Below the pieces are notes generated by a model. The model saw only the letters and a list, made by a program, of their open reading frames with translations, ran no database searches and was not told the origin of the DNA. DNA of 64,000 bases, from positions 1-64,000 of the forward strand of contig NZ_CP155620.1 of assembly GCF_040008265.1 (NCBI RefSeq). Direction: 5' to 3'. Position 1 is the first letter of the stretch; the number at the start of each line of letters is the position of its first letter. Below, in pieces: positions 47,870 to 57,893 of this stretch. Made by a program: the position numbers and the translations under genes. Origin of the DNA: Campylobacter sp. CCS1377. GTDB taxonomy: Bacteria > Campylobacterota > Campylobacteria > Campylobacterales > Campylobacteraceae.

Positions 47870-49029
47870 TAGTGTAAAGCCTCATTGAGTTTGATAGCTT
47901 TTTTATTTAGCGCTACTATCATTGCCCCGTTTATAGAGTCTTGGCGGAAATGAAGTCCATTAAGTCCTTTTAATTCTATGCCTTTGTAAATTTCTTTGCT
48001 AAAGTCAAAATTTGGATTAAGCTTAGCAAGTTCTTCGCTATCTTTGACTAAGAATTTTGTCCCTTCTAAAACAGCGATTCCTGCATCGACTATACAATTA
48101 TCCCCTAAAGGAATTCCAGTTACTGAATTTGCACCCAAAAGGCAAGCTTTACCTACACTTATGGCATTTCCACTTGTTCCGCTTAAAACACCTAAAATTG
48201 AAGCACCACCGCCAATATCAGATCCTTCTCCTACAATAGCACTCGAGCTGATACGCCCTTCAACCATACAAGCTCCTGTTGTACCCGCATTAAAATTTAC
48301 ATAGCTTGCACCCGGCATTATCGTTGTGCCAGCAGCTAAAGATGCACCCATTCTTACTTTGGAACTTTCTAAAATTCTTGTATTGTCTTCAGGGATAATG
48401 TGGGCTAAAAAGCGTGGAAATTTATCAACAAAATCAATTTTTGGGTATTGATTGCTCATTTTCAAACGCATTTCATTTTCTCTTAAATACTCAAGCTCGA
48501 TTGGCTTATCATCACTCCAAGCAGCGTTATTTAAAAGTCCAAAAGCTCCATTTAGATTGATACTTCTTAAAGGTACTTTTTTTGTGGAAAGCAAGTAAAG
48601 TTTGAGATAAACACTTTCTACACTTAAAGGTGCTTTGTCTTCAAAAAGGCATACAAAGGCAAATTCTTCATCTTTGAATTTGTCTTTGATGATTTTTAAA
48701 ATGTCTATATTTTTATGCCCTTCTTCTTCTAAAAAAGGTTTAAAGCAAGAAAGTGCGAAATCGATATCTTCTAATTTTAAAGTCTGCACAAATTCACTCG
48801 CATTAAAATCAATCTCCACTCCCCTTTGCATAAAAGCTTCAAGCATAATTGCTGCAGAGCCATAATTTTGCTCGTAATTAATTAAAGCAAAATTAGCTTG
48901 TAAAATTTTATTTTTATTGAGCTGCCCTCTATCAAGTCTTGCTATACCAAATGCCATTGGTTTTTTGTAGCCGCTTTTTTGCTCGATTTGTTTAATTAAA
49001 AGTAAAAAATCTTCTTTGGTGTTAATCAT
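47869..49029 (-). CDS. dapD: Tetrahydrodipicolinate N-succinyltransferase
   Basis: Succinylates tetrahydrodipicolinate in lysine and diaminopimelate synthesis. The left-handed beta-helix hexapeptide region (VRMGASLAAGTTIMPGASYV; ACMVEGRISSSAIVGEGSD) is clear. I set the start at 49029 (MINTKEDF, 386 aa) because AAGGAATGATA precedes it and the length matches C. jejuni; a longer frame upstream is hydrophobic and lacks a ribosome binding site. Confidence 0.94.
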   Translation of the reverse strand: MINTKEDFLLLIKQIEQKSGYKKPMAFGIARLDRGQLNKNKILQANFALINYEQNYGSAAIMLEAFMQRGVEIDFNASEFVQTLKLEDIDFALSCFKPFLEEEGHKNIDILKIIKDKFKDEEFAFVCLFEDKAPLSVESVYLKLYLLSTKKVPLRSINLNGAFGLLNNAAWSDDKPIELEYLRENEMRLKMSNQYPKIDFVDKFPRFLAHIIPEDNTRILESSKVRMGASLAAGTTIMPGASYVNFNAGTTGACMVEGRISSSAIVGEGSDIGGGASILGVLSGTSGNAISVGKACLLGANSVTGIPLGDNCIVDAGIAVLEGTKFLVKDSEELAKLNPNFDFSKEIYKGIELKGLNGLHFRQDSINGAMIVALNKKAIKLNEALH

Positions 49030-49140
49030 TATCATTCCTTTGTAAAAATTAAAACTTTTATTATATCCAAAGAGATGCAAAAAAGAATTAAAATATATGC
49101 AAAAGCTTGATATAAGACTTGTCATTTTAAGTAACACAAG

Positions 49141-49262
49141 GAATCTCTATTCTTCCTTGTCGTGTTGAGCGAAGTGAAACATCTCTATTTAAAATACTTT
49201 AGATCTTTCGTTTCGCTCATGATGAGTGAAAATGTATTATTCTTTCAGAATGACGAAAGTTT
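49141..49262. repeat. REP-like inverted repeat element in the dapD-mrp spacer
   Basis: The 277-base spacer between dapD and mrp holds an imperfect inverted repeat: TGAGCGAAGTGAAACATCT (49166-49184) against a complementary arm at 49201-49219, with a 16-base A/T loop. Nearby is CAGAATGACG, the complement of GTCATTCTG. These pieces match the dispersed intergenic repeat of the form GTCATTCTGAGCGAAGCGAA seen in many bacteria. Confidence 0.6.
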
Positions 49263-49306
49263 ATCCCTTTGTGATGACAAATTTATTCCTTTAGGATGAT
49301 TAAATT

Positions 49307-50410
49307 TTAATTAGAGCAAGCACTTTTACCATTCATTATAGGTTGAATTGCAGAATTATCTGCTCCACCTTCGTTGTTGATTTTTTCTATAACTTGCCAA
49401 ATTTTTTCAGCTGCTATCAAATAGCGTTTTGAGCTTATACTTTCAGGATGATAAAAACTTACAGGTTTGCCCTCATCACCACCTTCTCTTACAATCATCT
49501 CGATAGGAATTTGTGCCAAAACCTCGCTACCATAAGCTTTTGCCATATCTTCTGCTGTACCTTTACCAAAGATATCATACTCTTTGCCATTATCAGGACA
49601 TAAAAATCCGCTCATATTTTCAATAATTCCAGCGATTGGAATGTGGAGTTTATTAAACATATCTAAGGCTCTTTTGCTATCATCTAAAGAAACGCTTTGC
49701 GGGGTGCTTACGCAAACTCCTGCGGTAATTGGAATGCTTTGTGCGGAAGTGATTTGTGCGTCACCTGTTCCTGGAGGCATATCTAAAAATAAAACATCAA
49801 GTTCAGGCCAAATCACATCAGCTAAAAGTTGTTCCACGGCTTTCATAATCATTGCCCCACGCCACATAAGCCCTTGTCCTTCTTCAATTAAAACGCCCAT
49901 ACTCATCATATAAATGCCATGAGTTAAAATAGGTTTTAGTTTTGAACCCACAACTTCTGGTTGAGTGCCTATTTCACCGAGCATTCTTGGAATATTTGGT
50001 CCATAAATATCTGCATCTAAAATCCCTACTTTTTTACCCATTTTTGCCATAGAAATAGCTAAATTTACTGTGGTTGTAGATTTTCCTACTCCGCCTTTTC
50101 CACTTGAAACCATGATAAAGTTTTTAACTTGCGGAGCGATGTTTTTACCGCTTCTTGAATTGCTTTTTTCTTCTGGGATTTTTGGTTGTATGATTTGAAG
50201 ATCGAGTTTTAAATTTAAATCTTTTAAAGCCTCTGCAATATCTGTTCTTAAGGTATTTGCTATATCAGTACTTGCAGAAACTATTTCTAATTTTATATTT
50301 GCATTTTGATCTTTTACATTGATTTCTTTTACAAAACCAAAACTGACTATATCTTTGTCAAAATTTGGGTATTTTACTTGCATAAGTTTTTGTTTGATTT
50401 GCTCTTCCAA
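49307..50410 (-). CDS. mrp: Mrp/ApbC-type iron-sulfur cluster carrier ATPase
   Basis: P-loop protein that loads Fe-S clusters onto target enzymes. After an N-terminal DUF59-like domain comes the deviant Walker A SSGKGGVGKSTT, then DADIYGPNIPRMLG, DMPPGTGDAQ and GIIENMSGFLC. The usual CxxC cluster motif is not intact (one Cys in SGFLCPDNGKEYDIF). Length 367 aa is typical. Confidence 0.9.
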   Translation of the reverse strand: MEEQIKQKLMQVKYPNFDKDIVSFGFVKEINVKDQNANIKLEIVSASTDIANTLRTDIAEALKDLNLKLDLQIIQPKIPEEKSNSRSGKNIAPQVKNFIMVSSGKGGVGKSTTTVNLAISMAKMGKKVGILDADIYGPNIPRMLGEIGTQPEVVGSKLKPILTHGIYMMSMGVLIEEGQGLMWRGAMIMKAVEQLLADVIWPELDVLFLDMPPGTGDAQITSAQSIPITAGVCVSTPQSVSLDDSKRALDMFNKLHIPIAGIIENMSGFLCPDNGKEYDIFGKGTAEDMAKAYGSEVLAQIPIEMIVREGGDEGKPVSFYHPESISSKRYLIAAEKIWQVIEKINNEGGADNSAIQPIMNGKSACSN

Positions 50411-50477
50411 AATTTCTCCTTTTAATTTTTTGTAAGGATTTTACTATAAATAAATAAAATTTAGCTTTTTGTAAGTG

Positions 50478-50483
50478 TATAAT
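50478..50483 (+). promoter_or_regulatory. Putative -10 box for ispDF operon
   Basis: TATAAT lies 36 bases upstream of the ispDF start in the mrp-ispDF divergent spacer, after GTG and T-rich DNA. Confidence 0.45.
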
Positions 50484-50519
50484 ATGGTAACATAATACAA
50501 AACTATTTTAAGGGAATTT

Positions 50520-51635
50520 GTGTTTGATATTAGTTTGATAATGCTCGCAGCTGGTGATTCTACAAGGTTTGATTTGAAAGTAAAAAAGCAATTTTTGAGA
50601 TTAAATCATGATCCTTTATGGCTTTATGTTACAAAAAAATTGAGTTCTTATTATAATTTCAAAAAAATAATTGTTACTTCTAGTAATGCTAAATATATGC
50701 AAAAATTTTCTTCAAATTATGAGATTATTCAGGGCGGAAATTCACGTGCACAGTCTTTAAAAAATGCTCTTGAGAAAGTAAATTCTGAATTTGTGATGGT
50801 GAGTGATGTTGCAAGGGCTAATATTTCAAAAAAAATGCTTAAAAAATTGATTGAAAATATTCCTAATGCTGATTGCATCACTCCTACTTTAAAAGTAGTT
50901 GATACAAGCATCTTGGAAAATGAAATTTTACAAAGAGAAAAAATAAAACTCATACAAACCCCACAACTTTCGCGTACTAAGCTTTTAAAAAAGGCTTTAG
51001 AAAGCGGTGTGGAATTTAGCGATGATAGCACGGCGGTTGCAAGTGTGGGTGGTAAAATTTGGTATATACAAGGCGATGAAAATGCTAGAAAAATCACTTA
51101 TAAAGAGGATTTAAAAAAAATGAAACTTCCAAAACCTGCGAGTGAAATTTTTTGCGGCAATGGTTTTGATGTGCATGAATTTGGAGAAAATAGGCCTTTG
51201 ATTTTAGGAGGGGTACAAATTCATCCTACTATGGGTTTAAAGGCACATTCTGATGGCGATGTTTTGGCGCATTCTTTAACTGATGCACTTTTGGGTGCTG
51301 CGAGTTTAGGTGATATTGGCGAACTTTATCCAGATACGGATATGAAATACAAAAATGCAAATTCTATAGAACTTTTAAAAGAAGCTTATAAAAAGGTGCA
51401 AGAAGTAGGTTTTGAGCTTGTAAATGCGGATATTACTGTTATAGCACAAGAGCCAAAGCTTCAAAAATTTAAAGAAGAAATTGCCAAGAAGTTAGCAAAA
51501 ACTCTAAATATTGAAATGTTTAGAATCAATGTCAAGGCAACTACAACAGAAAAACTCGGATTTATAGGTAGAAAGGAAGGTATAGCAGTAATGAGCAATG
51601 TGAATTTGAAATATTTTGATTGGACGGCGATATGA
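50520..51635 (+). CDS. ispDF: Bifunctional IspD/IspF enzyme (isoprenoid MEP pathway)
   Basis: Residues 1-210 are the CDP-ME cytidylyltransferase IspD, with LAAGDSTRF and SDVARANIS motifs. Residues about 212-371 are MEcPP synthase IspF, with GNGFDVHEF (zinc His), KAHSDGDVLAHSLTDALLG and TTTEKLGFIGR. The fused form is standard in Campylobacter. GTG at 50520 is used with AAGGGA upstream. The stop overlaps the next gene's ATG. Confidence 0.95.
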   Translation: MFDISLIMLAAGDSTRFDLKVKKQFLRLNHDPLWLYVTKKLSSYYNFKKIIVTSSNAKYMQKFSSNYEIIQGGNSRAQSLKNALEKVNSEFVMVSDVARANISKKMLKKLIENIPNADCITPTLKVVDTSILENEILQREKIKLIQTPQLSRTKLLKKALESGVEFSDDSTAVASVGGKIWYIQGDENARKITYKEDLKKMKLPKPASEIFCGNGFDVHEFGENRPLILGGVQIHPTMGLKAHSDGDVLAHSLTDALLGAASLGDIGELYPDTDMKYKNANSIELLKEAYKKVQEVGFELVNADITVIAQEPKLQKFKEEIAKKLAKTLNIEMFRINVKATTTEKLGFIGRKEGIAVMSNVNLKYFDWTAI

Positions 51636-52519
51636 AAGTTTTAATTGTAGAAAACGAAATTTACTTAGCACAAAGCATTAGCATAAAGCTTAGCGATATG
51701 GGTTTTAATTGTGAAATTATCTCTTCTGTTAATGATATGAATGCAAATAAACATTACGATGTGATTTTGCTTTCTACCGGAGTACATAACTTTTCTCAAG
51801 TTATTGAAGTGCATAAGCAAAGTGTGATTATCTTGCTTATTTCTTATGTGAGTGCTGATACAGTTTCGATGCCTTTAAAAGCTGGAGCAAGTGATTATAT
51901 CCAAAAGCCTTTTATGATAGAAGAGCTTGTAAGGAAAATCAAACATTATCAACATTATAAAAAACTCGAGATTATTAATAAGACTTATAGTGGTTATATA
52001 GAATCTAAACTTAAAACAGTGAAGATTGCAGAATTTGATTATAAGAAAATTAAATTACCGCTTATTTTGCAAGCCAATATTCAAATAAATGCCGATACTT
52101 TTGTGTTTAATTATATTAAGGAAAGGGATTTAATTTTATCTTATATCGATTTGTCTAATAATAATTCTTTGGATAAAATTTTTAAATCTTTTAGCGAATA
52201 CAGTTTGTTTTATTTGACTAATTTTCAAACTTTAAAAGGTAGTGAAAAAGAGAGGGTTTTGGAGTTTATGCAAAAAAAATCAGTGATTTTGCATACAACT
52301 TCAGAAGTAGAGGGGGCAAATTTTAATATCATAAACCTTAATGATACAGAAAAAACCTTACACAATAGTGAAATTTTAACTATAGATGAATATGTAAAAT
52401 ATATCATCCATACTTATCAAAATGTTTTTCCTGATACGGATTTGTCTAAAAAATTAGGAATTTCTCGTAAGTCCTTGTGGGAGAAAAGGAAAAAATATGG
52501 CATTGTCAAGAAAAAATAA
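51632..52519 (+). CDS. HP1021-type orphan response regulator
   Basis: Atypical regulator corresponding to H. pylori HP1021 and C. jejuni Cj1608. The receiver domain lacks the phospho-acceptor: the expected Asp position reads ILLSTGV (Ser), and the acidic pair is EN, so it cannot work by normal phosphorylation. The C-terminus has a Fis-like helix-turn-helix (LSKKLGISRKSLWEKRKKYG). HP1021 proteins bind oriC and act in oxidative stress. I start it at ATG 51632, in ATGA overlap with ispDF. It overlaps the next gene by 23 bases. Confidence 0.85.
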   Translation: MKVLIVENEIYLAQSISIKLSDMGFNCEIISSVNDMNANKHYDVILLSTGVHNFSQVIEVHKQSVIILLISYVSADTVSMPLKAGASDYIQKPFMIEELVRKIKHYQHYKKLEIINKTYSGYIESKLKTVKIAEFDYKKIKLPLILQANIQINADTFVFNYIKERDLILSYIDLSNNNSLDKIFKSFSEYSLFYLTNFQTLKGSEKERVLEFMQKKSVILHTTSEVEGANFNIINLNDTEKTLHNSEILTIDEYVKYIIHTYQNVFPDTDLSKKLGISRKSLWEKRKKYGIVKKK

Positions 52520-53657
52520 ACAAATCACTATACAAAAAAATGAATTTGAAATTCTTTCTTTAATCAAAGAAGGGATGCTTGGAACTTGCACGCATTTAAT
52601 GAGTGAAGAAGAAAGGGATGAAGTTGCACAAACAGGAAAATTTAGAGGCGAAATTACACCTTATAGTTTAACTTTTTCTCCATTACTAAGTGAAAAAATT
52701 ATAGAGCAAAGTCGTATTGGTGATGTTTTAGAGTTTGTTTGTGAAGATAAGGTTGTTGGGGAAATTACTTTAAAAAGCAAATTTAAGACTTCAAAAAATG
52801 TTAAAGATATTTTTAGCCCAAATACTTGTTCTTTGGATGATTTAGGTAAATTTTGTATTGGGGGAGAATTTGAAATTTATAATTCTCATATTAAAAAAAT
52901 CAAAGAAGATTTTATAAGAGTGAAAAATAATATCAATGCTCAAAAAATCACAGCCATTGTTTCAAGTTTTGATCCTTTACACAGAGCTCATGAAAGAATG
53001 TTTAGATGGACCATTGATAAGGCAGATTTGGTTGTGATATTTTTGATTGAATCTTATGGCGAAAATGGTTTAGAATTTAGCGTGAAACAAAAATATCTGC
53101 AAGATTTTATACAAAAATACTTGCCACCTGATCGCGTTTTTGTCTTTCCGCTAAAAAATATCGATATTTTTCATTCGCATTTAAATCCGGTTTTAGAAAG
53201 TGTTATTGCTAAAAGTCTAGGATGTACTAAACTTGTTGTGGGGCAAAATCATACTGGGCTTGGGATGTTTTATTATCACAATCAGCCTCAAACTATTTTA
53301 GATGATTTTTCTAAGGAATGTGGCATAGAAATTATTGTTTTGCCTGAATTTGTTTTTTGCGAAGAGTGTAAAATGATAGTGAGCACTAAATCTTGCCCAC
53401 ACGGTCTTCATCATCATATGAAATACAACAGTAATTCTTTAAGAAATTTACTAAGACTTGGTATCATTCCTCCTTCAGTTTTTATGAGAAGGGAAATTTC
53501 AACAAGTATTTTGACTCATCTTTTCCCAAATCGTTTTAAAAATATGCAAAAACTTTATAATGATCTTTTTGTGACAAGTGAAATAGTAGAACGCAGAAAA
53601 GATGAAGAATTTTACGAGCAGCTTTTAAAAACTTATCAAATGACTTATATGGTGTGA
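52497..53657 (+). CDS. ATP-sulfurylase-like protein with altered active site
   Basis: The fold of sulfate adenylyltransferase is recognisable: an N-terminal PUA-like half and a nucleotidyltransferase core. Motifs include ITPYSLTFSP, SSFDPLHRAHERM and VGQNHTGLGMFYYHNQ, and a cysteine group FCEECKMIVSTKSCPHG. The standard QxRNPxHxAH motif has lost its Gln and Arg, keeping only the His pair region, so activity on sulfate is doubtful. It matches the gene after Cj1608 in C. jejuni. True substrate unknown. Confidence 0.7.
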   Translation: MALSRKNKQITIQKNEFEILSLIKEGMLGTCTHLMSEEERDEVAQTGKFRGEITPYSLTFSPLLSEKIIEQSRIGDVLEFVCEDKVVGEITLKSKFKTSKNVKDIFSPNTCSLDDLGKFCIGGEFEIYNSHIKKIKEDFIRVKNNINAQKITAIVSSFDPLHRAHERMFRWTIDKADLVVIFLIESYGENGLEFSVKQKYLQDFIQKYLPPDRVFVFPLKNIDIFHSHLNPVLESVIAKSLGCTKLVVGQNHTGLGMFYYHNQPQTILDDFSKECGIEIIVLPEFVFCEECKMIVSTKSCPHGLHHHMKYNSNSLRNLLRLGIIPPSVFMRREISTSILTHLFPNRFKNMQKLYNDLFVTSEIVERRKDEEFYEQLLKTYQMTYMV

Positions 53658-53659
53658 TT

Positions 53660-54151
53660 ATGATTAAATTTTATGTAACTTTTTTTTATTCAGGTTGTGT
53701 TAAAAAAGCCCCTGGGACTTTTGGAACTCTTGCGGCTTTAATCCCTGCTTTTTTTATTTTAAAATATTTGGGGATTACGACTTTGTTTTTGCTTTCGTTT
53801 TTGATTTTTTTTGTATCTATAAAAATCATTGATGAGTATGAAAAACAAAGTGGAATTCATGATGATAAACATGTGGTGATTGATGAAGTTGCTGGAGTTT
53901 TTTTAGCTTTAGCAATTTGTGGCAATACGCTTTTTGCTTTTATACTTTCTTTTATTTTATTTAGAATTTTTGATATCACAAAACCTTCAATTATAGGAAA
54001 AATTGATAAAAAGACTAAAGGTGGTTTAGGTGTAATGCTTGATGATATGCTCGCAGGGGCTTTTGCAGGACTTTTGTGTGCGATTATTTATGGTGTTATG
54101 ATGAAATTTGATTTTGTGGACTGGGATGTGAGCTTGCAAAATTTGTTTTGA
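53660..54151 (+). CDS. pgpA: Phosphatidylglycerophosphatase A
   Basis: Membrane phosphatase that makes phosphatidylglycerol. The motifs FYSGCVKKAPGTFGTL and the acidic HVVIDEVAGVFLAL and DITKPSIIGKID are the PgpA catalytic regions, among about four membrane spans. ATG 53660 is preferred over GTG 53654, which lies inside the upstream stop; both are possible. Confidence 0.92.
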   Translation: MIKFYVTFFYSGCVKKAPGTFGTLAALIPAFFILKYLGITTLFLLSFLIFFVSIKIIDEYEKQSGIHDDKHVVIDEVAGVFLALAICGNTLFAFILSFILFRIFDITKPSIIGKIDKKTKGGLGVMLDDMLAGAFAGLLCAIIYGVMMKFDFVDWDVSLQNLF

Positions 54152-54211
54152 TGAAAATTGGCTATTTCTAAAAAAATACTTAAATTAAGCAAATTTTCAA
54201 TTTTTATTGCT

Positions 54212-54217
54212 TATAAT
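54212..54217 (+). promoter_or_regulatory. Putative -10 promoter of rpsT
   Basis: TTGCTTATAAT ends 33 bases before the rpsT ATG; a T-rich stretch precedes it. This fits an extended -10 promoter. Confidence 0.55.
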
Positions 54218-54250
54218 TAGCACTTTAATTTCAAAAAAGGAAAACTTAAA

Positions 54251-54514
54251 ATGGCAAACCATAAATCTTCTGAAAAAAGAGCAAGACAAACTATCAAAAA
54301 AACAGAGAGAAATAGATTTTACAGAACTAGACTTAAAAATATCACAAAAGCAGTTCGCGAAGCAGCACAAAACAATGATAAAGCAGCGGCAACTGAAGCT
54401 TTAAAAGTAGCAAATAAAAGTATCCACGCTATGGTAAGTCGTGGTTTTCTTAAAAAACAAACTGCATCTCGTCGCGTGAGTCGTCTCGCTCTTTTAGTTA
54501 ATAAAATCGCGTAA
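54251..54514 (+). CDS. rpsT: 30S ribosomal protein S20
   Basis: The 87-residue basic protein begins [14 protein letters not shown] and ends [14 protein letters not shown], typical of S20. AAAAGGA lies before the ATG. It has its own promoter-like site and is followed by prfA after 18 bases. Confidence 0.97.
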   Translation: MANHKSSEKRARQTIKKTERNRFYRTRLKNITKAVREAAQNNDKAAATEALKVANKSIHAMVSRGFLKKQTASRRVSRLALLVNKIA

Positions 54515-54532
54515 TTTTTTTAATAGTTTTTA

Positions 54533-55600
54533 ATGTTAGCTAGCAAATTAGAGCCTTTTTTAAAACGCTTTGAAGAGTTAAATTCTCTTCTTAGTGATAC
54601 TGATATCATTAATGATATCGGCAAAATGACTACACTTTCAAAAGAACAAAAAAATTTAGAACCCATAGTTTTAAAAGCAAAAGAATATCTAAAAACTTTA
54701 GAAGATATAGAAGAAAATAAAATTTTACTTAGCGATGTGGAGCTTGGCGAGCTTGCTAAAGAGGAATTAAAAAATTTAGAAGACTTAAAACCAAAGCTTG
54801 AAGAAGAGCTAAAAATTCTACTTTTACCTAAAGATCCTAATGATGAGAAAAATATTTTTCTTGAAATTCGTGCTGGAACGGGTGGTGATGAAGCATCATT
54901 GTTTGTTGGTGATCTTGTAAAAGCTTATGCAAGGTATGCTGAAAACCGTGATTATAAACTTGAAATTGTCAGCTCTAGCGAAGGAAGTGTGGGGGGATTT
55001 AAAGAAATTATTATGCTAGTAAAGGGCACAGGGGCTTACTCAAGACTTAAATACGAAGGTGGCACTCACCGCGTTCAACGCGTCCCACAAACTGAATCTC
55101 AAGGTCGTGTGCATACTTCTGCCATTACTGTTGCTGTGATGCCAGAAGTTGATGATATAGAAATACAAATTAATCCAAACGATCTTAAAATCGATGTAAT
55201 GCGCTCTTCAGGACACGGTGGGCAAAGTGTTAATACTACCGATTCTGCTGTGAGAATCACTCATATACCTACAGGCATAGTCGTTGTTAATCAAGATGGA
55301 AAAAGTCAGCATAAAAATAAAGAAAGTGCGATGAAAGTTTTAAAAGCAAGACTTTTTGAAATGCAAGAAAATGAACGCTTAGCTCAAGAAAGCGAAGCAA
55401 GAAAATCTCAAGTAGGAAGCGGAGATAGAAGTGAGCGCATACGCACTTATAATTTCCCGCAAAACCGCATTAGTGATCATCGTATCAATCTCACGCTTTA
55501 TCGTTTAGATGCCATTATGCAAGATGGGTTGTTTGATGAAATCATCGAGCCTTTAATCGCGCATTATCAAGCCCAGTCTTTGCAAGAGCAAAATTTATAA
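54533..55600 (+). CDS. prfA: Peptide chain release factor 1
   Basis: Ends translation at UAA and UAG. The catalytic GGQ is in [20 protein letters not shown] near residues 225-240 and the codon-recognition PQTES motif (a PxT tripeptide) near 182. Length 355 aa is typical. It converges on miaA with a 6-base overlap. Confidence 0.97.
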   Translation: MLASKLEPFLKRFEELNSLLSDTDIINDIGKMTTLSKEQKNLEPIVLKAKEYLKTLEDIEENKILLSDVELGELAKEELKNLEDLKPKLEEELKILLLPKDPNDEKNIFLEIRAGTGGDEASLFVGDLVKAYARYAENRDYKLEIVSSSEGSVGGFKEIIMLVKGTGAYSRLKYEGGTHRVQRVPQTESQGRVHTSAITVAVMPEVDDIEIQINPNDLKIDVMRSSGHGGQSVNTTDSAVRITHIPTGIVVVNQDGKSQHKNKESAMKVLKARLFEMQENERLAQESEARKSQVGSGDRSERIRTYNFPQNRISDHRINLTLYRLDAIMQDGLFDEIIEPLIAHYQAQSLQEQNL

Positions 55601-56458
55601 ACTATAATTAGTGCATAAAAATTCAAAAGCTTGGGCGAAATTTAAAGCCTTGCTTTGAAATTTTTTATTAAAAGTTCTTTGTCTTTTTGCGAGTTGTCTT
55701 GTGTGTATGATGATTTGTTCGCAAAGCTCCTCTTTTGTGAGCTTGTTTTGCAAAAATTCTTTGCACTCTTTTAATCCTATGGAATTTAAGGCTTTTAAAT
55801 TTTCATCGTATTTTTCAAAAAGCTCTTTAGCCTCGTCAATCAGCCCATTTTCAAGCATAGAATGCGTTCTTTGGATAATGCGTTTTTCAAGATCAGCTTT
55901 TTCCCATGTGATTTCAAAGATATCTAAATTTTTTATCAAAGCTTCTTGTTTGGTTTGTGCTAAAAATTCGCTAGGAATTTGCCCTGTTTTTTCATAAATT
56001 CCAAGCCATTTTTTAAGGCGATAGGTATCGTTTTTTTCTATTTTTGCCTTAGGATCAATTTGTTTTAAAAGTCCATAAATTTCATCGTTATTTAAAGGAC
56101 TTTGGCTAGCATTGATATTTTCGCTTAAACCATCCATTAGGGCTTTGAGATAAAAACTTGTTCCGCCTGTGATGATTAAAGGGCGATGATTTTCTTGGGC
56201 GTGAGATTTAGCTTTTTTGTATTCTTCAAAAAACATAGCGATATTAAAATGCTCATCTACATTAAGTAAATTGACTCCAAAATAGCAAAGTTCTTCAAGG
56301 GTCTTTGCGTCTGTTTTAGCACTTGCTATATTAATTTGCTTATAAACACACAAGCTATCAAGGCTTAAAATGCAAGCATTGAAATGATAAGCAAGTTTAT
56401 TGGCAAGTTCTGTTTTTCCGCAAGCTGTAGTTCCAATGAGTGCAAATTCAAAAAACAT
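55595..56458 (-). CDS. miaA: tRNA dimethylallyltransferase
   Basis: Prenylates A37 of tRNAs that read UNN codons. The P-loop is [11 protein letters not shown], a Cys variant of the usual GPTASGKS; other motifs are [32 protein letters not shown] and the C-terminal [12 protein letters not shown]. At 287 aa it is slightly short, as in related Campylobacter. It is divergent from the prenyltransferase gene. Confidence 0.92.
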   Translation of the reverse strand: MFFEFALIGTTACGKTELANKLAYHFNACILSLDSLCVYKQINIASAKTDAKTLEELCYFGVNLLNVDEHFNIAMFFEEYKKAKSHAQENHRPLIITGGTSFYLKALMDGLSENINASQSPLNNDEIYGLLKQIDPKAKIEKNDTYRLKKWLGIYEKTGQIPSEFLAQTKQEALIKNLDIFEITWEKADLEKRIIQRTHSMLENGLIDEAKELFEKYDENLKALNSIGLKECKEFLQNKLTKEELCEQIIIHTRQLAKRQRTFNKKFQSKALNFAQAFEFLCTNYSL

Positions 56459-56520
56459 TAAAAAATATCCTAAATTTAAAATTATTTTAGTAAAATCATA
56501 ACAAAAATATCTAAAAAAGA

Positions 56521-57402
56521 GTGAGAATGAATTTGATATATTCGAAAATTAAAGACATTTTAGATTTGATTGTTTTTAAGCATTCTATTTTTGCTTTGCC
56601 TTTTTTGTTTACTTCTATGATAGTAGCATCAAAGATTGTAAATGATAGTACTTGGTTTGGTTTTAAGGCTTTGATTTTAGGGGTTATTTGTGCGGTAAGT
56701 GCGAGAAATTTTGCTATGGCATTTAATCGTTTTGTTGATGAGGACATTGATAAACCTAATCCGCGTTGTAAAGATAGGCCAAATATTAGCGGAAAAATCG
56801 GAAAATTTAGCATTATTGCTTTTATTATTGCCAATGCTTTGATTTTTATTTTAAGCTCTTATTTTATCAATGCTTTGGCTTTTTATCTTTCTTTTCCTAT
56901 ACTTTTTGTTTTGGCTATTTACTCGCTTTTTAAGCGTTTTAGCTCTTTGGCACACTTGGTTTTGGGCTTTTGTCTAGGACTTGCGCCCATTGCAGGAAGT
57001 GTGGTTGTGATGGGTGAAATTCACATTTATAGTGTGATTTTGTGTTTGGGAGTGATGTTTTGGACAGCGGGTTTTGATTTACTTTATTCTTTGCAAGATA
57101 TGGAGTATGATAGATCAGCTGGACTTCACTCTATACCTGCGAAATTTGGGCTTAATGCAACGCTTTTTATCTCTGCTTTTTGTCATCTTTTAGCAGTGCT
57201 TTTTTGGCTTTTATTCGTTTGGGTTGCGCCTTTAGGATATATTGCTTTATGTGGCGTGATAATTTCTGGAGTTATTTTGCTTAGCGAACATTTTATTGTC
57301 AGAAAGAATTTTGCTAAGATTGATAAGGCATTTTTTACTTTAAATGGCTATTTGAGTATGGTGTTTTTTATTTTTATTTGGGTTGATTTATTATGGAAAT
57401 GA
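56521..57402 (+). CDS. mqnP: UbiA-family prenyltransferase (MqnP-like, menaquinone synthesis)
   Basis: Integral membrane prenyltransferase with about eight spans. The two Asp-rich motifs are [14 protein letters not shown] near residue 70 and [13 protein letters not shown] near 186. In Campylobacter, which makes menaquinone by the futalosine route, this UbiA homologue is thought to act as MqnP. The name is by context; the UbiA fold itself is certain. Confidence 0.82.
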   Translation: MRMNLIYSKIKDILDLIVFKHSIFALPFLFTSMIVASKIVNDSTWFGFKALILGVICAVSARNFAMAFNRFVDEDIDKPNPRCKDRPNISGKIGKFSIIAFIIANALIFILSSYFINALAFYLSFPILFVLAIYSLFKRFSSLAHLVLGFCLGLAPIAGSVVVMGEIHIYSVILCLGVMFWTAGFDLLYSLQDMEYDRSAGLHSIPAKFGLNATLFISAFCHLLAVLFWLLFVWVAPLGYIALCGVIISGVILLSEHFIVRKNFAKIDKAFFTLNGYLSMVFFIFIWVDLLWK

Positions 57403-57893
57403 ATTTTTTTACTACGGGCTTAAAGATAGAATTTCAAAAGAGTGATTTGAGTGATTCTGTTTTTTTGCAAGAATATTTAAATTTGAATGCAAATAAAACT
57501 TTAGCAAAATGGAAAAAATTATCTTCAAGAACAGATTTTAGCGAGGGAGAGCGTTTGGTTTTTGATTTATTGCTTGAACTTAAGAGTGATATTGTTAGTC
57601 TTAAGCAAAGTAATGAAGAAAAATCTTTACTTGAATTAGGGCAAAAAGGCTTTATTTGTGCGATGAATTTTGAATGCTTGAAATTTAGTGAAGAGCTTTT
57701 GGAGAGTGGGAGTGAGTATTATGCGAGATTTGATTTAAATTCTCAAAAAATTGCTGTATTTTTAAAAGCTTTAGATGCTAATACTGCAAAGATCATTAAG
57801 ATTAAAAGTGATGATGAAAGTGTGTATTCTGCTTTTGTTGTTGAAATTCAAAGGGATATGATAAAAAATTTAAAGGGAAAAGATGAGCAATGA
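57393..57893 (+). CDS. Conserved hypothetical protein (possible PilZ-like fold)
   Basis: No signal peptide or membrane span. The N-terminal 90 residues are helical and charged; the C-terminal part is beta-rich (SEYYARFDLNSQKIAVFLKA, AFVVEIQRDMIKNL), which loosely resembles a PilZ barrel without clear RxxxR or (D/N)xSxxG motifs. The start overlaps the upstream stop; ATG 57399 is also possible. It sits in a tight run to moaA. Confidence 0.6.
   Translation: MEMNFFTTGLKIEFQKSDLSDSVFLQEYLNLNANKTLAKWKKLSSRTDFSEGERLVFDLLLELKSDIVSLKQSNEEKSLLELGQKGFICAMNFECLKFSEELLESGSEYYARFDLNSQKIAVFLKALDANTAKIIKIKSDDESVYSAFVVEIQRDMIKNLKGKDEQ

Noticed and set aside
49030-49137. N-terminal extension of dapD
   Set aside because: Hydrophobic, lacks a ribosome binding site, and the 386-residue form from 49029 has a good one.
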